This document shows, piece after piece, positions 50,688-60,618 of a stretch of DNA of 64,000 nt (position 1 is the stretch's first letter; each line of letters begins with the position of its first letter). Location of the stretch: positions 62,001 to 126,000 of the forward strand of contig CACMCJ010000002.1 in assembly GCA_902612235.1 (NCBI GenBank), read 5' to 3'. The notes beneath the pieces are model-generated. The model was not told where the DNA came from. It saw only the letters and a program-made list of their open reading frames with translations, and did not search any database. The position numbers and the translations under genes are program-made. The DNA is from an uncultured Pelagibacteraceae bacterium (lineage in GTDB: Bacteria > Pseudomonadota > Alphaproteobacteria > Pelagibacterales > Pelagibacteraceae).

Positions 50688-53668
50688 GAAATTAGCCTTT
50701 TGTTTTCCGGATCAATAAAAATTGGTTTAACTATTTCAACAGGAATATTTTTTATTCCACTTGGGGTTGATACAAATAATGTTTTACCAATTAGTTTGTT
50801 GCCTCCTTTGATCATTGCCATTGAAATGCAATGATTTAAATTTGGACTATAATAACTAGATGAAATATGTCCTAAATATTCTATTGGAGTTTTAATTTGT
50901 TTTGGTAAATTTTCACACTCAACAATATGTTGCCCTTCATCTATTAGTTGGGATTTATCTAACGGAACTACACCCACTAATTGTTTTCTATCTTCTCGTG
51001 CTGTATCACTTCTTTTCAAAGATCTTTTTCCAATAAAATCTTTTTTATTTTTACCAATCATCCAATTAAAATTAATATCTACAGGAGTTACTGTTCCATC
51101 AGTTTCTTGACCAATAACTACGTAACCCTTCTCGGCTCTCAATAAATGCATAGTTTCTGTTCCGTAAGGCACTAAATTAAATTCTTTGCCATGTTTAAAA
51201 ATTGTTTCCCATAATTCTAAAGCATGTTCGGGTGAAATATAAATTTCATATCCAAGCTCACCTGTAAAACTTGCTCTCATTATTCTAACCTGTGTGTTTT
51301 TGTAGTTAAAACTCTTAAATGTCATGAAGGGAAATTTTTCATTACTAAAATCAATTTCTGTAAAAATCTGACTAATTATCTCTCTAGTTTTTGGTCCACT
51401 TATATTAAATGTTGTAAATTGCTCAGTAATTGAATTTAAGTATACTTGTAAATGGGGCCATTCTGTTTGAAGAAATTCTTCCATATGAGCGAGAACTTTT
51501 GGTGCTCCACTCGAAGTGGTGGTAGCTATAAAATGTTTATCGCTTATCTTGCAGATAATTCCATCATCCATAATCATACCATCTTCACCTAACATAAGAG
51601 CGTATCTTGATGTCATTGGTCTCATTTTTGTAAATGCATTCGTATACATAAGGTTCATAAATTCTAAGGCGTCTTTACCCTTTATTTCAATTTTGCCAAG
51701 TGTACTTCCATCTAATATTCCAGCTGTCTTACGTGTTTGTTTTGACTCTCTCTGAACTGCCTGATGCATTGTTTCATCTTCATGTTTTTTATAATACCAA
51801 GGTCTTTTCCATTGCCCAACATCTTCAAAAACGGCATGATTTTTTACGTGCCAATTATGTATTGGAGTTTTTCTCTCTGGATCATAAAATTCATAGGTGC
51901 TTCTACCTGCTATTGCTGCAAAGCTTAATGGAGCATATGGGGGTCTATATGTTGTTGTACCTATTTCTGAAATTTTTTTATTTAAAAGCTTGGATACTAT
52001 ACCTAATGAGTTAATACTACTTATTTTACCTTGATCAGTTCCCATGCTATTTGTTGTGTATCTTTTAAGATGTTCAATTCGATCATACCCTTCATCGATA
52101 GCTTGTGTTAAGTCTTTTGTAGTTACATCATTATGTAAATCAATAAAAGATTTTGACCAATTTGATTTTTTATCATTTTTTGTTTCCCACAATTCTGTAA
52201 TTGAATAATCATCTTCAACATTTATTTCTATTTTAGCAACGTATTTATTTATATTTAGAAATGATAATTTTTCTTCAACTTCTTCAAAAATTTTGTGAAA
52301 ATTGTAATTACCACTAACTGATCCTAAAGTAATTGTATTTTGAAAAGCAGTGTTTGGTTTGAATGTAATGATTTTTTCATCCCATTTTACTAATCCTTTA
52401 GATTGAGTGAATAAATGAATATCAGGATTTAAACCCCCTGAGATGCACAGCATCGATGAATTAATTGAAATTATCGAATTATTTGTTCTTATTCTAACTT
52501 TTTCAACTTCTTTATTCCCTTGGCACCCTTCTACCTCAGCCTCTGGAAAAAATTGTATATCGTGATTTTTCAAGTAATCTTTTAATTCATCTTCTATATC
52601 CTCTTTTTTTCTTGCGTCTATATATGCAAGAGGTTTACATCTTTGTTGGATAAGTGACTTAACTAAACTAAATGTTGAAGAATTATTAGTGAAGATCACT
52701 GGGTTTTTCTCAGGTACTACTCCATATCTGTGAATATATTTTTCAAACGAAGATGCAAGCATTACTCCAGGCAAATCATTGTTTCTAAAAGAAATAAATC
52801 TTTCTATATGACCATTCGCCAAGATCGTATTAGTTGTTCTAATTTTATGTAGTATAAGTTCAGATTTGTCTAAATCTATTTTTTTACCTACAAATTTATC
52901 TTCTAAAGCTATTAAATGATTAGTAAAATTATAACTTGTAACAAGAGTATTTTTTAAAATTTTTATATTGTTTGATTTTAAAATTAATTTTTCAGTTTCA
53001 TTTATCCAGTCAGTTGTTTTTTTTCCGTCGATACTATCTACTTTGTTTGAGTTTTTAAGTATCCCGCCTAAATAACTATCTTGCTCAACAAGAAGAACGT
53101 CATAGTTAGTATCAATCAGTTTTCTAGCTGCAATTAAACCGCTTAATCCACCACCAACAATAAGAATGTCTACATTATGATTTTGATGAATACTTTTTGA
53201 TCTAAAGTTATTTGGAGGCTTACCTAGACCAGCTGTACGTCTTATTAATGGCTCATAAATTTTTTTCCAAAATCCCCTGGGACCCATAAAAGTTTTATAA
53301 TAAAAACCCGCAGAAAAAATAGGTGATAAAAGGTTATTTATTGAACCTACATCAAAAGCGAGTGATGGCCATCTATTTTGGCTGCTTATATTAATGCCAT
53401 CATATACTCGTTTAATTGTTGCTCTAGTATTTGGTTCATTATGTTCATTTAAAATTTGGACTAAAGCATTGGGCTCCTCTATCCCGCAAGTGTAAATACC
53501 TCTTGGTCGATGGTATTTAAAACTTCTGCCAATTAATTTTATCTTATTCCTGATTAATGCAGAGGCAATAGTATCTCCCTCAAAAGCATCATAAGATTTT
53601 CCGTCAAAAAATATTTTGATTTTTTTATTGGTGATATAATTACAATTACTGTTTTCAATAGATGACAT
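50684..53668 (-). CDS. soxA: Sarcosine oxidase alpha subunit
   Basis: 994 aa; SFKYHRPRGIYTCGIEEPNALVQI, ILIVGGGLSGLIAARKL; C-terminal GcvT-like domain. Confidence 0.95.
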   Translation of the reverse strand: MSSIENSNCNYITNKKIKIFFDGKSYDAFEGDTIASALIRNKIKLIGRSFKYHRPRGIYTCGIEEPNALVQILNEHNEPNTRATIKRVYDGINISSQNRWPSLAFDVGSINNLLSPIFSAGFYYKTFMGPRGFWKKIYEPLIRRTAGLGKPPNNFRSKSIHQNHNVDILIVGGGLSGLIAARKLIDTNYDVLLVEQDSYLGGILKNSNKVDSIDGKKTTDWINETEKLILKSNNIKILKNTLVTSYNFTNHLIALEDKFVGKKIDLDKSELILHKIRTTNTILANGHIERFISFRNNDLPGVMLASSFEKYIHRYGVVPEKNPVIFTNNSSTFSLVKSLIQQRCKPLAYIDARKKEDIEDELKDYLKNHDIQFFPEAEVEGCQGNKEVEKVRIRTNNSIISINSSMLCISGGLNPDIHLFTQSKGLVKWDEKIITFKPNTAFQNTITLGSVSGNYNFHKIFEEVEEKLSFLNINKYVAKIEINVEDDYSITELWETKNDKKSNWSKSFIDLHNDVTTKDLTQAIDEGYDRIEHLKRYTTNSMGTDQGKISSINSLGIVSKLLNKKISEIGTTTYRPPYAPLSFAAIAGRSTYEFYDPERKTPIHNWHVKNHAVFEDVGQWKRPWYYKKHEDETMHQAVQRESKQTRKTAGILDGSTLGKIEIKGKDALEFMNLMYTNAFTKMRPMTSRYALMLGEDGMIMDDGIICKISDKHFIATTTSSGAPKVLAHMEEFLQTEWPHLQVYLNSITEQFTTFNISGPKTREIISQIFTEIDFSNEKFPFMTFKSFNYKNTQVRIMRASFTGELGYEIYISPEHALELWETIFKHGKEFNLVPYGTETMHLLRAEKGYVVIGQETDGTVTPVDINFNWMIGKNKKDFIGKRSLKRSDTAREDRKQLVGVVPLDKSQLIDEGQHIVECENLPKQIKTPIEYLGHISSSYYSPNLNHCISMAMIKGGNKLIGKTLFVSTPSGIKNIPVEIVKPIFIDPENKRLIS

Positions 53669-53671
53669 AAT

Positions 53672-54022
53672 TTATTTTTTTACCGCAAAGTTTCCTGACC
53701 CAACGATTGGTTCGCCGGATGGTGATTTAAGTGTTGTTTGAAACTCACTTATTTCAGGTCTTCTATCAGATAATTTATAAATTTTTAAAATTGTATCAGT
53801 TGAAGTATCGCGAACTGCATTGAACCATTTTTTACAACCATGTGTATGGACCCAGCGCTCATAAAAAATTCCTTTAGGATTAGAACGAAAGAACACATAT
53901 TGTCCCCACTCTTTATCACTTAAAGAATCTGGATCTTTTGGTCTTACTACATGGGCTTCTCCCCCGTTGGTAAACTCAGATTGCTCTCGTTCTCCACAAT
54001 AAGGACAATTTATTAAAATCAT
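53672..54022 (-). CDS. soxD: Sarcosine oxidase delta subunit
   Basis: ILINCPYCGEREQSEF..GGEAHVVRP; Zn-binding SoxD family. Confidence 0.94.
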   Translation of the reverse strand: MILINCPYCGEREQSEFTNGGEAHVVRPKDPDSLSDKEWGQYVFFRSNPKGIFYERWVHTHGCKKWFNAVRDTSTDTILKIYKLSDRRPEISEFQTTLKSPSGEPIVGSGNFAVKK

Positions 54023-54024
54023 AA

Positions 54025-55275
54025 CTAATGGGCTACAGCGGCAGCACCGTGTTCATCGATTAATCTTCCGTCGGAGAATCTTTCTAAATTAAAAGCTTCA
54101 TTAATTTTATGAGGTTCATCTTTAGCTATAGTGTGAGCAAAAACATTTGCGCTTCCAGGAGTTGCTTTAAATCCACCTGTTCCCCAACCACAATTAAAAT
54201 ATAAACCTTTAACTTCACACTTACTTATTATTGGGCTTGCATCTGGACAGATATCAACTATCCCTCCCCATTGACGTAACATTTTCATTTTTCCAAAAAT
54301 AGGATAAAGTTCGACTATAGCTCTAACTGTTTCTTCAATTACATCATAACCACCTCTTTGAGTAAATGAATTGTAACCATCCGTCCCTGCGCCTATAACT
54401 AATTCTCCTTTATCTGATTGACTTACATAAGCGTGGACTGCGTTTGACATAACAACAGTATTGATTACAGGTTTGATCGGTTCAGAAACTAGGGCTTGCA
54501 AGGGTCTACTTTGTAAAGGCAAACGGACTCCTGCTGTTTGTGCAAGCACACTAGTATGGCCCGAAGCAACAATTGCAACTTTGCTAGCTTTAATTAAACC
54601 TTTGGATGTTTCAACTCCTTCTACTTTGTAATTATCTGTTTTGATGCTCTTAACCTCACAATTTTGAATTATATCTACTCCCATTTCATTTGATCTTAAC
54701 GCATAACCCCACGCTACAGCATCATGCCTAGCAACTCCTCCTCTTGGCTGGAAAGCAGCACCTAGAACAGGGTATCTTAAATTTTCAGTATTCATAATTG
54801 GCACGAGTTCTTTAATTTCTTTTGCATCTAACCATTTAGTATCGAGTCCATTTAATCTATTAGCGCTTATTCTTCTTTTCATTTCTTTAATATCATGCTC
54901 ATTATGCGCTAAGTTCATTACTCCTCTTTGGCTAAACATCATATTAAAGTTTAAATCTTCTGATAAATTTTCCCATAATTTTACTGAATGATCATAAAGA
55001 TGAGCACTTTCATTCCAAAGATAATTAGATCTAATTATTGTTGTGTTTCGTCCAGTGTTTCCTCCACCGAGCCAACCTTTTTCTATTACTGCGATATTTT
55101 TAAAACCATGTTCTTTAGCTAAATAATAAGCAGTGCCTAGTCCGTGACCTCCACCCCCAACTATTATAACATCGTAACCTTTTTTAGGATCTGGACTTTC
55201 CCACATCTTTTGCCAATTTTCATTATTGGTAAAAGCGTTTTTTATTAGGCTTAAAAATGAATATTTTTTCTTCAC
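54025..55275 (-). CDS. soxB: Sarcosine oxidase beta subunit
   Basis: [39 protein letters not shown]. Confidence 0.96.
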   Translation of the reverse strand: MKKKYSFLSLIKNAFTNNENWQKMWESPDPKKGYDVIIVGGGGHGLGTAYYLAKEHGFKNIAVIEKGWLGGGNTGRNTTIIRSNYLWNESAHLYDHSVKLWENLSEDLNFNMMFSQRGVMNLAHNEHDIKEMKRRISANRLNGLDTKWLDAKEIKELVPIMNTENLRYPVLGAAFQPRGGVARHDAVAWGYALRSNEMGVDIIQNCEVKSIKTDNYKVEGVETSKGLIKASKVAIVASGHTSVLAQTAGVRLPLQSRPLQALVSEPIKPVINTVVMSNAVHAYVSQSDKGELVIGAGTDGYNSFTQRGGYDVIEETVRAIVELYPIFGKMKMLRQWGGIVDICPDASPIISKCEVKGLYFNCGWGTGGFKATPGSANVFAHTIAKDEPHKINEAFNLERFSDGRLIDEHGAAAVAH

Positions 55276-55377
55276 AACTCAAATTAGCAAAAAAGTAGAA
55301 AATAACAAAATAATTCCAACGCTAAAAGGTATCAGGATTTTTTAGAATTAACCTGTAAATTCAACATTTTATACAAC

Positions 55378-55405
55378 TTGACAATTAATGTTAAAGGTCC
55401 ATAAT
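55378..55405 (+). promoter_or_regulatory. Putative sigma70-type promoter for metY leader
   Basis: TTGACA (55378-55383), 16-nt spacer, CATAAT (55400-55405); SAM-II aptamer begins about 9 nt downstream. Confidence 0.65.
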
Positions 55406-55413
55406 CAAAATAT

Positions 55414-55466
55414 AGCGCTGATTTAAGTCAAATTGCTGAGCGCTTTAAAAATCCAGCTAAAGCGAT
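55414..55466 (+). promoter_or_regulatory. SAM-II riboswitch aptamer
   Basis: AGCGCTGATTTAA..TTGCTGAGCGCT..AAAAATCCAGCTAAAG; P1 AGCGCT/AGCGCT (55414-55419/55439-55444), matches the SAM-II pattern as I know it. Confidence 0.9.
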
Positions 55467-55477
55467 AAAGTCTTTAG

Positions 55478-55506
55478 ACCACCGCTTTAGCCGGTGGTTT
55501 TTTTTT
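55478..55506 (+). terminator. Intrinsic terminator of the SAM-II expression platform
   Basis: ACCACCG-CTTTAGC-CGGTGGT followed by TTTTTTTT. Confidence 0.93.
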
Positions 55507-55528
55507 GAATATCTCTCAAATTAAAACT

Positions 55529-55583
55529 AGGCATTTGAACTATATTGTACGCCTGACATATCGTCGAAGTACTAAAAAAGGAG
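55529..55583 (+). promoter_or_regulatory. SAM-V riboswitch overlapping metY ribosome-binding site
   Basis: AGGCATTTGAACTATATTGTACGCCTGACATA..AAGTACTAAAAAAGGAG; P1 AGGC/GCCT; GGAG at 55580-55583, ATG at 55590. Confidence 0.9.
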
Positions 55584-55589
55584 AGAAAA

Positions 55590-56882
55590 ATGAGTAAAAT
55601 AAAACATCCAGAAACAATTGGTTTACATGGAGGTGAATATAGGAGTGATCCTGCAACAACTTCTGTAGCTGTTCCAATTTATCAAACTACATCATATCAA
55701 TTTAAAAATGCAGAAACAGCTGCAAATTTATTTGGATTAAAAGAATTTGGAAACATTTACACAAGAATAATGAATCCAACTTGTGATGTATTAGAAAAAA
55801 GAGTAGCCGCATTAGAAGGAGGTATGGCTGCAGTTGCAGTTGGATCTGGTCAAGCAGCTTCCGCATTTTGTATCCAAAACGTTTGTCAAGCTGGGGATAA
55901 TATTGTTTCCTCGACTGATTTATATGGTGGAACAGTTAATCTTTTCAAAAATACTTTAAGGATGCAAGGTATAGAAGTAAGATTTGCTGACCCTGCAGAT
56001 CCAAAAAACTTTGAAAAATTAACCGATGAAAAAACAAGAGCTTATTACGGTGAGTCTTGCCCAAACCCTTACTTAAGAGTTTTTCCAATTAAGGAAGTTG
56101 CAGACATCGGTAAAAAACATGGTATCCCATTAATTATCGATAACACTGCAGCACCTGTAATTTGTAAACCTTTAGAGCATGGAGCGGCAATAGTCATGCA
56201 CTCTCTGACAAAATATATTGCTGGTCATGGAACATCGATAGGTGGAATAATAGTTGATAGTGGAACTTTTGATTGGGTAAAAAATCCAAAGAGACAACCT
56301 CTGTTTAATGAACCTGATCCAAGTTACAATGGAGCAGTATGGGGAAGAGATGTTCCAAAATTAACCGGTGCTAATATACCTTTTGCGATAAGAGCTCGAG
56401 TAGTTTTACTTCGAGACTTAGGTGCTCCTTTATCACCTTTTAATGCATTTCAGATTATACAAGGACTAGAAACTGTTGCATTAAGAATGAAACAACACTG
56501 CTCTAACGCTGAAAAAGTGGTTAAGTTTCTTGAGTCACAAAAAAAAGTGAAGAATGTAATTTATCCTACTAATCACCAAGGTGAGATCAGGGAAAGAGCA
56601 AAAAGATATATGAAAGGTGGCTACGGATCTTTAGTGGGAATGGATCTGGGCAGTAAGGAAGCTGGAGCAAAGTTTATAGATAACTTAAAGTTGCTTTATC
56701 ACGTAGCAAATATTGGTGATGCAAGAAGTTTAGCTATTCACCCAGCATCAACAACACATAGTCAATTAAATGATAAACAGTTGGCTGAAGCCGGTGTAAC
56801 ACCAGGATATGTAAGATTGTCAATTGGTATTGAACATCCTGATGATATCATTGCAGATATTGAGCAAGCATTAGCAGCTTAA
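55590..56882 (+). CDS. metY: O-acetylhomoserine sulfhydrylase (Cys/Met metabolism PLP enzyme)
   Basis: SVAVPIYQTTSYQFKNAETAANLFGLKEFGNIYTRIMNPT, HSLTKYIAGHG; SAM-responsive leader. Confidence 0.93.
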   Translation: MSKIKHPETIGLHGGEYRSDPATTSVAVPIYQTTSYQFKNAETAANLFGLKEFGNIYTRIMNPTCDVLEKRVAALEGGMAAVAVGSGQAASAFCIQNVCQAGDNIVSSTDLYGGTVNLFKNTLRMQGIEVRFADPADPKNFEKLTDEKTRAYYGESCPNPYLRVFPIKEVADIGKKHGIPLIIDNTAAPVICKPLEHGAAIVMHSLTKYIAGHGTSIGGIIVDSGTFDWVKNPKRQPLFNEPDPSYNGAVWGRDVPKLTGANIPFAIRARVVLLRDLGAPLSPFNAFQIIQGLETVALRMKQHCSNAEKVVKFLESQKKVKNVIYPTNHQGEIRERAKRYMKGGYGSLVGMDLGSKEAGAKFIDNLKLLYHVANIGDARSLAIHPASTTHSQLNDKQLAEAGVTPGYVRLSIGIEHPDDIIADIEQALAA

Positions 56883-56891
56883 ATAAATTAA

Positions 56892-56920
56892 AAGCCTCAC
56901 CTTTTTTCTAGGTGGGGCTT
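56892..56920. terminator. Probable terminator between convergent metY and lipoprotein gene
   Basis: AAGCCTCACC...GGTGGGGCTT 10-bp stem with one G.U; short T-tracts. Confidence 0.7.
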
Positions 56921-56928
56921 AAAATAAA

Positions 56929-57363
56929 TTATCTTCTTTTATGGATATCTGAATTTCTAGCTAAGTCCTCTATTTTAGAAGATTTTATTTTATGGATATC
57001 TGAATTTCTAGCTAAGTCCTCTATTTTAGAAGATTTTATAATTTTTTGTTTTATAACCTTATTTTTAGTTTGAGAAATATTTTCTTTTATCGCAGAACAT
57101 ATTTTTGAGTTTGTGGACTCTAAAAACTTCACACATTTTTCTTTTTTATTTTCTGGGTTGAATTCTTTCATATAATCTAAAGCATGTTCAGACGGAGATT
57201 TTCCAGTTTGTTTTTTTACACCATAACTTACCGCAGATGATAAAGCTGACTGCGTAAGTTTTCCTCCGCTTGATGTTGACGCCGGACCAAGAAACGCTAC
57301 TGTTTCAACACCACAATTGGTTAAAAATAAAAATGTTAATAATAAACCTAAAATTTTACTCAT
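56929..57363 (-). CDS. Small lipoprotein of unknown function with C-terminal 17-aa tandem repeat
   Basis: Lipobox LLLTFLFLTNCG; C-term IKSSKIEDLARNSDIHK x2. Confidence 0.75.
   Translation of the reverse strand: MSKILGLLLTFLFLTNCGVETVAFLGPASTSSGGKLTQSALSSAVSYGVKKQTGKSPSEHALDYMKEFNPENKKEKCVKFLESTNSKICSAIKENISQTKNKVIKQKIIKSSKIEDLARNSDIHKIKSSKIEDLARNSDIHKRR
56937..57039. repeat. Perfect 51-bp tandem direct repeat, two copies
   Basis: TTTTATGGATATCTGAATTTCTAGCTAAGTCCTCTATTTTAGAAGATTTTA at 56937 and again at 56988. Confidence 0.97.
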
Positions 57364-57470
57364 ATTTCCCCGGTCTGCTTATACATTGATTTGTGAATTT
57401 AAAAACAAATGACTGCATCAAATTGAGTTTATCAACATTTTTTTTCAATCAATAATTGCAGGAATTAACT

Positions 57471-58418
57471 TTAGAGAGTGCGAATTGGTTTATTTTCTAA
57501 ACAAGATTCCAAATTTTCTATCATTTGATTATAAAATTTAGAGTAATTTTCTGCAGTTACGTATCCAATATGGGGTAAAAGTAATGCATTAGAGAGAAAT
57601 CTAAGTTTATGGTCTTGTGGAAGAGGTTCTTTATCATAAACGTCTAATCCCGCGCCAGCTATAGACTCATCTTTTAATGCTTGTATCAAATCATTCTCAT
57701 GAATAATGCTTCCGCGAGAAGTGTTAATTAAAAAAGAAGTCTTTTTCATTATTTTAAATTCATGTTTTGTAATTAAATTTTTATACCTATCTCCCGGCAC
57801 TACGTGTATTGAAACTATGTCAGAATTTTTTAACAAATCTTCTTTACCCATTGGAAGAACACCTATTTCATTAGCATGTGATAAATTTAGATTTTCACTC
57901 CATGCACAAACTTCCATACCAAATGATTTTGCAATTTTCGCTACTTGAGACCCAATTTTACCAAGTCCTATCAATCCTAAAAGTTTCCCTTTTAATTCAA
58001 ATCCTATTGTTGACTGCCAATAGCCTTGGAACATGTTGTCAATTTCTTGTTTCATATTTCTAATTAAGCCCAAAATCAAAGCCCAGGTGACTTCTGCAGC
58101 TGGGTTAGAGTTAATTTCAGTTCCACAAACTAAAATATTTTTTTTTCTTGCACTTTCAAGATCAATAGCATTATTTCGCATTCCAGACGTCATCAAATAT
58201 TTTAACTTGGGTAATGTATTAATTAATGATTTTGTAAATGGAGTTCTTTCTCTCATAATAAAAATAGCTTCAAAATCTTCTAAAGCTAATATTGCTTCAT
58301 TTTCATTTGCGAAAGTTTCATTAAAAATTTTAAATTCAAATTTATCTTTATATTTTTCAACATCAATGATTTGTTTAAAAACATCTTGATAATCATCTAA
58401 TACTGCAACTTTAATCAT
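57471..58418 (-). CDS. D-isomer-specific 2-hydroxyacid dehydrogenase
   Basis: GLIGLGKIGSQVAKIAKSFGMEV, LINTSRGSIIHENDLIQAL, AGLDVYDKEPLP. Confidence 0.93.
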   Translation of the reverse strand: MIKVAVLDDYQDVFKQIIDVEKYKDKFEFKIFNETFANENEAILALEDFEAIFIMRERTPFTKSLINTLPKLKYLMTSGMRNNAIDLESARKKNILVCGTEINSNPAAEVTWALILGLIRNMKQEIDNMFQGYWQSTIGFELKGKLLGLIGLGKIGSQVAKIAKSFGMEVCAWSENLNLSHANEIGVLPMGKEDLLKNSDIVSIHVVPGDRYKNLITKHEFKIMKKTSFLINTSRGSIIHENDLIQALKDESIAGAGLDVYDKEPLPQDHKLRFLSNALLLPHIGYVTAENYSKFYNQMIENLESCLENKPIRTL

Positions 58419-59305
58419 AGGGTTTTTCTATTTGATAAATAGATACCAGAAATTATAAAAGTTGCTCCAATAAAATGATAAAATTGAAATTTTTCTTCAA
58501 AGATTAGTATTGCCATCAATGCACTGAAAAGTGGCATTAGCTGAATAAACATAGATGATCTGTTGGGTCCTATGAGTTCAATAGCTTTCTGCCAACAATA
58601 ATATGCTGCAATAGCGGGAAAGATAACTACATAAATTAAAATAAAGATAAAAGCTTTATTTATTTTTACGTCTAATCCGATGGATTGTTCATATAGAAAT
58701 TGTGGAAACAAAAATATTAATCCTACGGTAACCATTATTTGAATTAAAGAAAATTGAGACAATTCAAGCTTACTTTTTTTAAGTAAAGTTGAATACAACG
58801 ACCAACTCAAAACACAAACTAGCATCCATATGTCACCTTTATTAAAACTTAAAGAAATTATTTTTTGAATGTCAGCATTAGAAATTATTGTTCCTACTCC
58901 AAATATTGATAAGATTAACCCAGAAATTTGAAAAATATTTGTTTTTTCAATATTCATAATTGATGAAAAAATAATTATCGTTGGAGGGATTGCAGCTAAC
59001 ATTAAAACTGCGTTTATTACTTGCGTGTAGTTCAATGCAAAATAGACGACTGAATTAAAAGTGCTGATTGTTAATATTCCCATAACACTTATTACCAAAA
59101 AGTTTTCTTTAATATAGTTTCTCTTGGCTAAAATTTCCTTAACTGTAAGAGGTATCAATATAAACCATACCATGACCCATCTAAAAAAATTTAAAGTTAA
59201 TGGTGGGACTTCAAATAAAGTTGCAAATTTGCCAATAATAAAATTTCCTGACCAAAATAAAGCTGCTAAAGTTAGGAAAGTATAAGCTATATAATTTTTT
59301 GACAA
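58415..59305 (-). CDS. EamA/DMT-family transporter
   Basis: ALFWSGNFIIGKFATLFEVPPLTLNFFRWVM; 10-TM-like. Confidence 0.9.
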   Translation of the reverse strand: MSKNYIAYTFLTLAALFWSGNFIIGKFATLFEVPPLTLNFFRWVMVWFILIPLTVKEILAKRNYIKENFLVISVMGILTISTFNSVVYFALNYTQVINAVLMLAAIPPTIIIFSSIMNIEKTNIFQISGLILSIFGVGTIISNADIQKIISLSFNKGDIWMLVCVLSWSLYSTLLKKSKLELSQFSLIQIMVTVGLIFLFPQFLYEQSIGLDVKINKAFIFILIYVVIFPAIAAYYCWQKAIELIGPNRSSMFIQLMPLFSALMAILIFEEKFQFYHFIGATFIISGIYLSNRKTL

Positions 59306-59312
59306 ATAATAC

Positions 59313-60575
59313 CTAATTAAATCTTTTTGAGCTGTATGGAGATAAATCTAAATTTGTTTTCTCCTCAGCAATTATTCCAGAAACTATTTTGCCCGTAACA
59401 GCTCCTAAAGTCCAGCCTAAATGATGATGGCCAAATGCATAAATTATATTTTTATTTTTTAATGAAGGTCCAATGATCGGCAAAAAATCTGGAAGAGTAG
59501 GCCTAAAACCTAACCATTCATCTTCATGATTACCTAATTGAGGTAAAAGCTCTTTTGCACATTTGATTATATATTCAATTCTTTTTTTAGATGGAGGGTT
59601 TTTTAAACCTCCTAATTCAACAGTGCCAACTGCTCTTAGCCCTTGGTTCATGGGTGTCATACCAAATCCTCTATCTAAAAATATAACAGGTCGTGAAATT
59701 AAATCATCCATGCCTTTAAAATGAACATGATAACCTCTTTCTGTATCTAAAGGAATATTTTCTCCTAATTGTTCAGTAAATTTTTTTGAAAATGCTCCTG
59801 AAGCTATGACTGATTTTTCAAATTCGTATAATTTATTATCTGATTGAATAATCGTTTTATTTTCATTTTTTTGTTCCACATATGTAATATTTTCTTGAAT
59901 AAACTTTCCTCCTTTATTCAAAAATAGTTTGAATATTTTTTTGAGGATTCCATGGGGATCTCTTGCGTGCATAGCGCTCTCATAGATAACCCCCGCGTCA
60001 AATACAGGCTTTAAATTTGGCTCTAATTCTAAAACTTCTTTTTGACTTAAAAGTTTTTGTTCAATACCTAAATCATTTCTTACCTTGATTTCTAGTTGTC
60101 TACTTTTTAAATTTTTATTAGTCCAAATATAAATTATTCCCTTTTTTTCAACTAAAGAACTTATATCAATTTCTTTAAAAATTTCTTCATAAGCATCGTT
60201 AGATAAATTTAATATTTGATGCATATACTTCGCGGTATGAAGCATTGACTCTTTGTTAAAATTTTTTAAATAACTTACAAACCAGGGAATTAATTTATGT
60301 ACATAATTCCATTTTAGAGCTAATGGACCGTATGAACTTAAAAGCATTTTAGGAACATCATATAAAATATCTGTTCGATTAAACTGTAAAACGGCATAAG
60401 GAGAAAAATGGCCAGCGTTACCATACGATGCCGCTTTAAATTCTTGAGAGAGAGGATCGTGTCTATCAAATATAGTTACTGGGATACCTTTTTTTATCAA
60501 TTGAAGACCTGTACAAACCCCTTGGATACCAGAACCAATAATACCTACAGATTTACATTTATATTTTTCCATCAA
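59313..60575 (-). CDS. D-amino-acid dehydrogenase (DadA-like) FAD oxidoreductase
   Basis: SVGIIGSGIQGVCTGLQLIKKG, FRPTLPDFLPIIGPS, GHHHLGWTLGAVTGKIVS. Confidence 0.9.
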   Translation of the reverse strand: MMEKYKCKSVGIIGSGIQGVCTGLQLIKKGIPVTIFDRHDPLSQEFKAASYGNAGHFSPYAVLQFNRTDILYDVPKMLLSSYGPLALKWNYVHKLIPWFVSYLKNFNKESMLHTAKYMHQILNLSNDAYEEIFKEIDISSLVEKKGIIYIWTNKNLKSRQLEIKVRNDLGIEQKLLSQKEVLELEPNLKPVFDAGVIYESAMHARDPHGILKKIFKLFLNKGGKFIQENITYVEQKNENKTIIQSDNKLYEFEKSVIASGAFSKKFTEQLGENIPLDTERGYHVHFKGMDDLISRPVIFLDRGFGMTPMNQGLRAVGTVELGGLKNPPSKKRIEYIIKCAKELLPQLGNHEDEWLGFRPTLPDFLPIIGPSLKNKNIIYAFGHHHLGWTLGAVTGKIVSGIIAEEKTNLDLSPYSSKRFN

Positions 60576-60618
60576 GAAATTTATAATGCAAAGGATAAGA
60601 AATTAGTAGTGCGGTAGA

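Noticed and set aside
56937-57039. CRISPR-like repeat
   Set aside because: Two directly abutting copies without spacers, in frame inside a coding sequence; it is a tandem duplication.
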